64,000 bases of DNA from Prorocentrum cordatum. Its lineage: Eukaryota; Sar; Dinophyceae; Prorocentrales; Prorocentraceae. The notes under the pieces were generated by a model. It did no database searches. It was not told the origin of the DNA and saw nothing but the letters and a program-made list of their open reading frames with translations. Of the stretch, positions 60,831 to 64,000 are shown in pieces. Positions within the stretch are counted from its first letter, which is position 1, and each line of letters starts with the position of its first letter. The translations under genes and the position numbers were made by a program. The stretch covers positions 18,501 to 82,500 of the forward strand of contig CAUYUJ010000750.1 of assembly GCA_963575745.1 (NCBI GenBank), written 5' to 3'.

Positions 60831-62260
60831 AGAATCTTGAGATCTGGGCGTTGCCATTTTTTCTCACCGGGCTTTTCAAGTCGTATTCGGGTCCCGAGGC
60901 CATCACAGATCGATCCGGTTCGCGGTGTCGGATCTTAGGGAAGGGTCTCGAGGGTTCTGGGGAGGGCTTCTCAAAGGCCATGCGGGCCTTAGAGAAGCCC
61001 CTTGCCTTGCCTTGGAGGCCTCCTGCCTTCTCGGAAGCCCTCATGGTTTCTCAGGAGTTCGCCTCCCTTCCGCGCAAACCCCTTGCGGCGCTGCCACGAG
61101 GACGTGGGTCTGACCGCGCGCGGGCCGTCGGTTGAGGCAATCGAATGGCGAGAGACGGCATGAGCGGAGGGCCGCGCGGCAGTCGAATGTTTAGAGACGG
61201 CATAAGCAGAAGCGTTCGGGGGGCCCCGCGGATTTTGTTGGGTCGGCGCTGAACCCCCGTCCCTGGCGCGACTCTTTTGCGACCGCTGGCGAACGGGTTC
61301 AATCGGCACTTGGGCATCGGGCACCGCCGCAAGCTGGGGTTTACTCGGCCGCAAGCATCCCTCCATGGTTTGGACCCTCGCCAGTGGTTCGGAAGCCTGA
61401 TTTGCACATTTGTGGGGTTCGCGCGTGGCTGCCCAGGCGTCGCGCCCTGAGGAGGCGAGGGGATTCACCGCCGGCCTGATGTTCGTGCTTTCTGTTGGCA
61501 TTTTGTTTTCGTTGGAGTGTCACCACCCACCAACCCAACCCAACCCAACCCGAAGGCCCCGATTTTCCCTCCATTTGCAGTGGGGGGGGGGTCGGGGAAC
61601 ATTGACAACACACACCCCACACCCCACATGAAGTCCGCCCCCCCCCCCCCCTACACCCCCCCGATGCGAGATTCGTGTCTTCGGGTTGGGTTGGGGTGAC
61701 TTGGTGGATAGTCAGAGTGTGGGTGGCGAAAGGGGTGGTTCAAGCAGGGGCGAAGCGTCCTGGGTCGCCTACATGCCCACCAAAGAAGGTACTAAGAACC
61801 TTTCGTGGTCTGCACGAACTGCTCTCAGAAACGCCCTGCCTGGGACTGTCTTGCTGTGGCGCATCAGGCTTACGATCGAAGAACCGTGTTCTTGTTCTCA
61901 GATCATTTCGGGGTCCTGCGAAACATGTCGCAGTAGGCCTGGTTATAGGAACGCCGGGACGGTCGGCCCCTAAGCTTGCCCCGAAGACACTGGACACTTC
62001 TCCGGCGGCGCGAGGGCTTCTAAGGAGCCCCGCCGCCCTCTGACGGCATTCCCCTTCTCACCTCCCCCCCCTCGCTCGCCGCCGAAGCACCCCGCAGGCA
62101 CCCCCGGAAGGACCCCGAAGACTCCAAAGGGCGCCCGAGGGATCGGCCAAGGGGGAGGGCGCAGCGGCCCCGACCGCCCGCGGCCCACGCGCGTCGCCCT
62201 GCCTGGGCTCGGGTGCCGCCGCGCCCCTGCCGGGATCGCCCGGCCTGTGAGCGGGGGCTG
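60831..62260. other. No gene recognised
   Basis: A 44-bp direct repeat occurs at 61139-61225 (GAGACGGCATGAGCGGA / GAGACGGCATAAGCAGA). The rest is GC-rich unique DNA with C runs at 61640. Confidence 0.4.
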
Positions 62261-62264
62261 GCAG

Positions 62265-62605
62265 TAAGTCGGGCCGGTCCTGTCGGGGGCGGCAACGAGG
62301 GGGGTGATGGCCAGGGGGGGGTGGATGTCATGCCGTGGGCCATGATAGTTCCCCAGATTTCATGGCGCCTCTTCTTCTTGCATTGCGTGCCTTGCCTCCG
62401 CAGGGCCGCGCACATGACGCCGGTCATGATTTGCACCCCCCCCTCTTGGACACCCCCCTCTTGGCCGCTCCCGATCCCGCCACAGGAGGAAGGTTCAAAA
62501 ATGGTGGAAAAAGACTGTGGAGACGATGTCTTGAGTATTTTTTGGCTACTGTGGGGCACTTCTTTAGCCACTGTTTATGTTTCGTCCAGAGTCTGCCCGA
62601 CCTGC
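62265..62605 (+). mobile_element. Family A element A16, split by nested C5
   Basis: The A left end TAAGTCGGGCCGGTCCTGT (62265-62283) is followed by a complete C element, after which the A sequence resumes at CCACAGGAGGAAGGTTC (about 62480) and continues to TCTGCCCGACCTG. C therefore inserted into A. Confidence 0.85.
62284..62473 (+). mobile_element. Family C element, copy C5, nested in A16
   Basis: CGGGGGCGGCAACGAGGGGG to CTTGGCCGCTCCCG with the usual interior (GCGCCTCTTCTTCTTGCATT). Confidence 0.85.
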
Positions 62606-63785
62606 GACTGGTACTGCCGATCTGGCCATCGGTTCTCTTATGCATTGTTTTGCCGATCGGCGCGGGCCCTCGCACCCCTCCCGACCCCCCCCACCACCAC
62701 CCGTGGAGTAGATCTTGGCTATACTTCGTTGCCTCGATACGACCGTTTTGAAACGCAGCACGCCCCGTGTTCAAGACGTCCGTGTCAATACGCTGCGTGT
62801 TGGCTCCACGTATTGGGCCACGTTTTGGCGAATGTATCGCGTCGGACCCCTCCCGCCCCCCCCCCCCCACCACCCGTGGAGTAGGTCTTGGCTGTGTTTG
62901 GCGCCTGTTTCAGGCAGGTGGGGTAGCCTCCATGGGACGGGCGCACTGTTGCAAGCAGACGGAGCCAGACCGCCCCCCCCTTCCGCCCAATGTCGAGACG
63001 CCGGATAAGGAAACGTTCACCCACCTGTCTGTGTTGTACGGCCGCGTCCAGCTTATTGCGCTGCGATCGATCAAGATGCTGCAATGTCGATTCTGGCGGG
63101 CCCACTCCGATTCGAGTCCAAGATTCCGTAGATCTGATGCGGCCATGGATGCGCATGGTGTTGTTCTGGTGTATCCTGGCGCAGCCCATCCCATTCGGTT
63201 TCGACCGTGCCAAGCAGCCTCATCCGACGCACATTCCGAATCTGCCAGATTATCCGATTCGATGCTAACTGTTCCTGACCTTTTTCGCCGCCCCATCGTG
63301 TAGGAGAATTATACGGGTGCTCGTCCAGAGAGAGTGGCGAGAAAAGCTCGTCCCGCCCGCGATGTGCCACAGAATTAGTACAGGAGTATCCGATCGGAGC
63401 TCGTTGGATCGAACTCTGTCGTGCGAATTCGTTCAGCGCGATCCGCTCCACTCAGCAGTGTCCTGTTGTCTCTTGTGCGCTGAGAGGCGGGACCTGTCTC
63501 ACGCCCATTCGTGCGCGCCGTTGGCGCGCGGCGTGTTTTCATCTGCGCACAGAAGCGAGTCCCGCTTCACGCAGCATGCATGTTGTGCGAATTCGTGGTC
63601 TGCATCTCAATTTGCATCTCGGTTGCCGAATGTCAGCCCGTGGTTTGCATCTTCGAGTCCCGATGCGTCTCCCGACCGTCCGTATTGACCCGTATTGCCG
63701 TCTTGCAGACGGGGGTTACGCGAGGGTTGCCATGACCACTATTGCCCCGAGGTGAAAATTCCAGGCTTCCAGAATGTTGTTTGAG
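62606..63785. other. No confident gene; small duplicated motif
   Basis: CCACCACCCGTGGAGTAG occurs near 62692 and 62868 with following CTTGGCT, a short direct duplication. The plus frame 62990-63300 (THLSVLYGRVQLIAL) is of mixed composition but unrecognised. Confidence 0.35.
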
Positions 63786-63788
63786 TCA

Positions 63789-63915
63789 ATGGGGTCGGAG
63801 GATCGCGCCGCGCATCGACGATGCGGATCGATGTGGATCCTGATTTCTCAGCGTTGACGTCGCCGATACATCAGCGATGCGACGTGATCCGTCGACTCCA
63901 TTCGCTCGGATCCCT
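63789..63915. mobile_element. Family O element, copy O3
   Basis: Left ATGGGGTCGGAGGATCGCGC; right GCGACGTGATCCGTCGACTCC. The interior has GCCGATACATCAGCGATGC. More diverged than O2. Confidence 0.7.
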
Positions 63916-64000
63916 TGTGGGAGACCTCCAAACATGGGACCCTCGGTCTCCATCGTTATCGGCGACTGCGGCGCCCTCTCCGGGCACCCTGGGGCTTTCA

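Noticed and set aside
1-64000. Dinoflagellate spliced-leader relics, tRNA genes and rRNA genes
   Set aside because: I looked for TTTTGGCTCAAG-type relics and GGTTCGANNCC tRNA boxes and found none convincing. A dedicated tRNAscan or Rfam search would be decisive.

Overview
The window looks like nuclear DNA of a GC-rich, repeat-laden protist. A dinoflagellate is the best guess: it carries very sparse coding sequence with GC-biased third codon positions, decayed Ty1/copia and non-LTR retrotransposons of the kind abundant in dinoflagellates, and a dense population of short terminal-inverted-repeat elements. No ribosomal RNA, convincing tRNA, spliced-leader relic, CRISPR array or prokaryote-style operon was seen. 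The taxonomic call is an inference and no species is claimed.

Layout. About 2.7-5.6 kb holds a decayed Ty1/copia element (integrase-like, reverse transcriptase and RNase H pieces in several frames). 6.6-14 kb is a field of short repeats and trinucleotide arrays. 15.0-16.7 kb is the reverse transcriptase end of a frameshifted LINE. 18.7-19.5 kb has two tandem arrays just before the best intact open reading frame of the window (19662-20360, unknown function). 20.75-24.82 kb is a giant inverted repeat built of about 40 copies of a 90-bp unit. 25-44 kb is mostly short inverted-repeat elements, ladder repeats and GGA/CTC arrays, plus a 79-bp tandem array at 35.4-36.3 kb. 45.4-46.3 kb is a glycosyltransferase-like exon that ends at a short transposon. 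47-54 kb is repeats, with one possible GC-rich exon near 50.3 kb. 55.15-59.19 kb (minus strand) is a second LINE with ORF1, endonuclease and reverse transcriptase all recognisable but broken. 60-64 kb is repeat debris.

The non-coding part is highly structured. At least twelve families of short (about 110-220 bp) elements with inverted termini could be defined by comparing copies inside the window; I call them A, B, C, D, E, F, M, N, O, X, AA and BB, with single foldbacks Y and CC. Family A alone has 16 full or partial copies. Several are nested in each other (C in A, X in B, a LINE in E), giving a relative order of insertion. Trinucleotide (GGA)n arrays are everywhere. In several cases the array is bracketed by direct repeats of 11-35 bp, and in one case an apparently array-free version of the same repeat is also present. 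Families without clear inverted ends (G, P, Q, S, W) and a ladder repeat built on CTTGGGG complete the picture.

No pathway can be assembled from the genes: only two or three likely host exons are visible. The interest of the window lies in its repeat biology.
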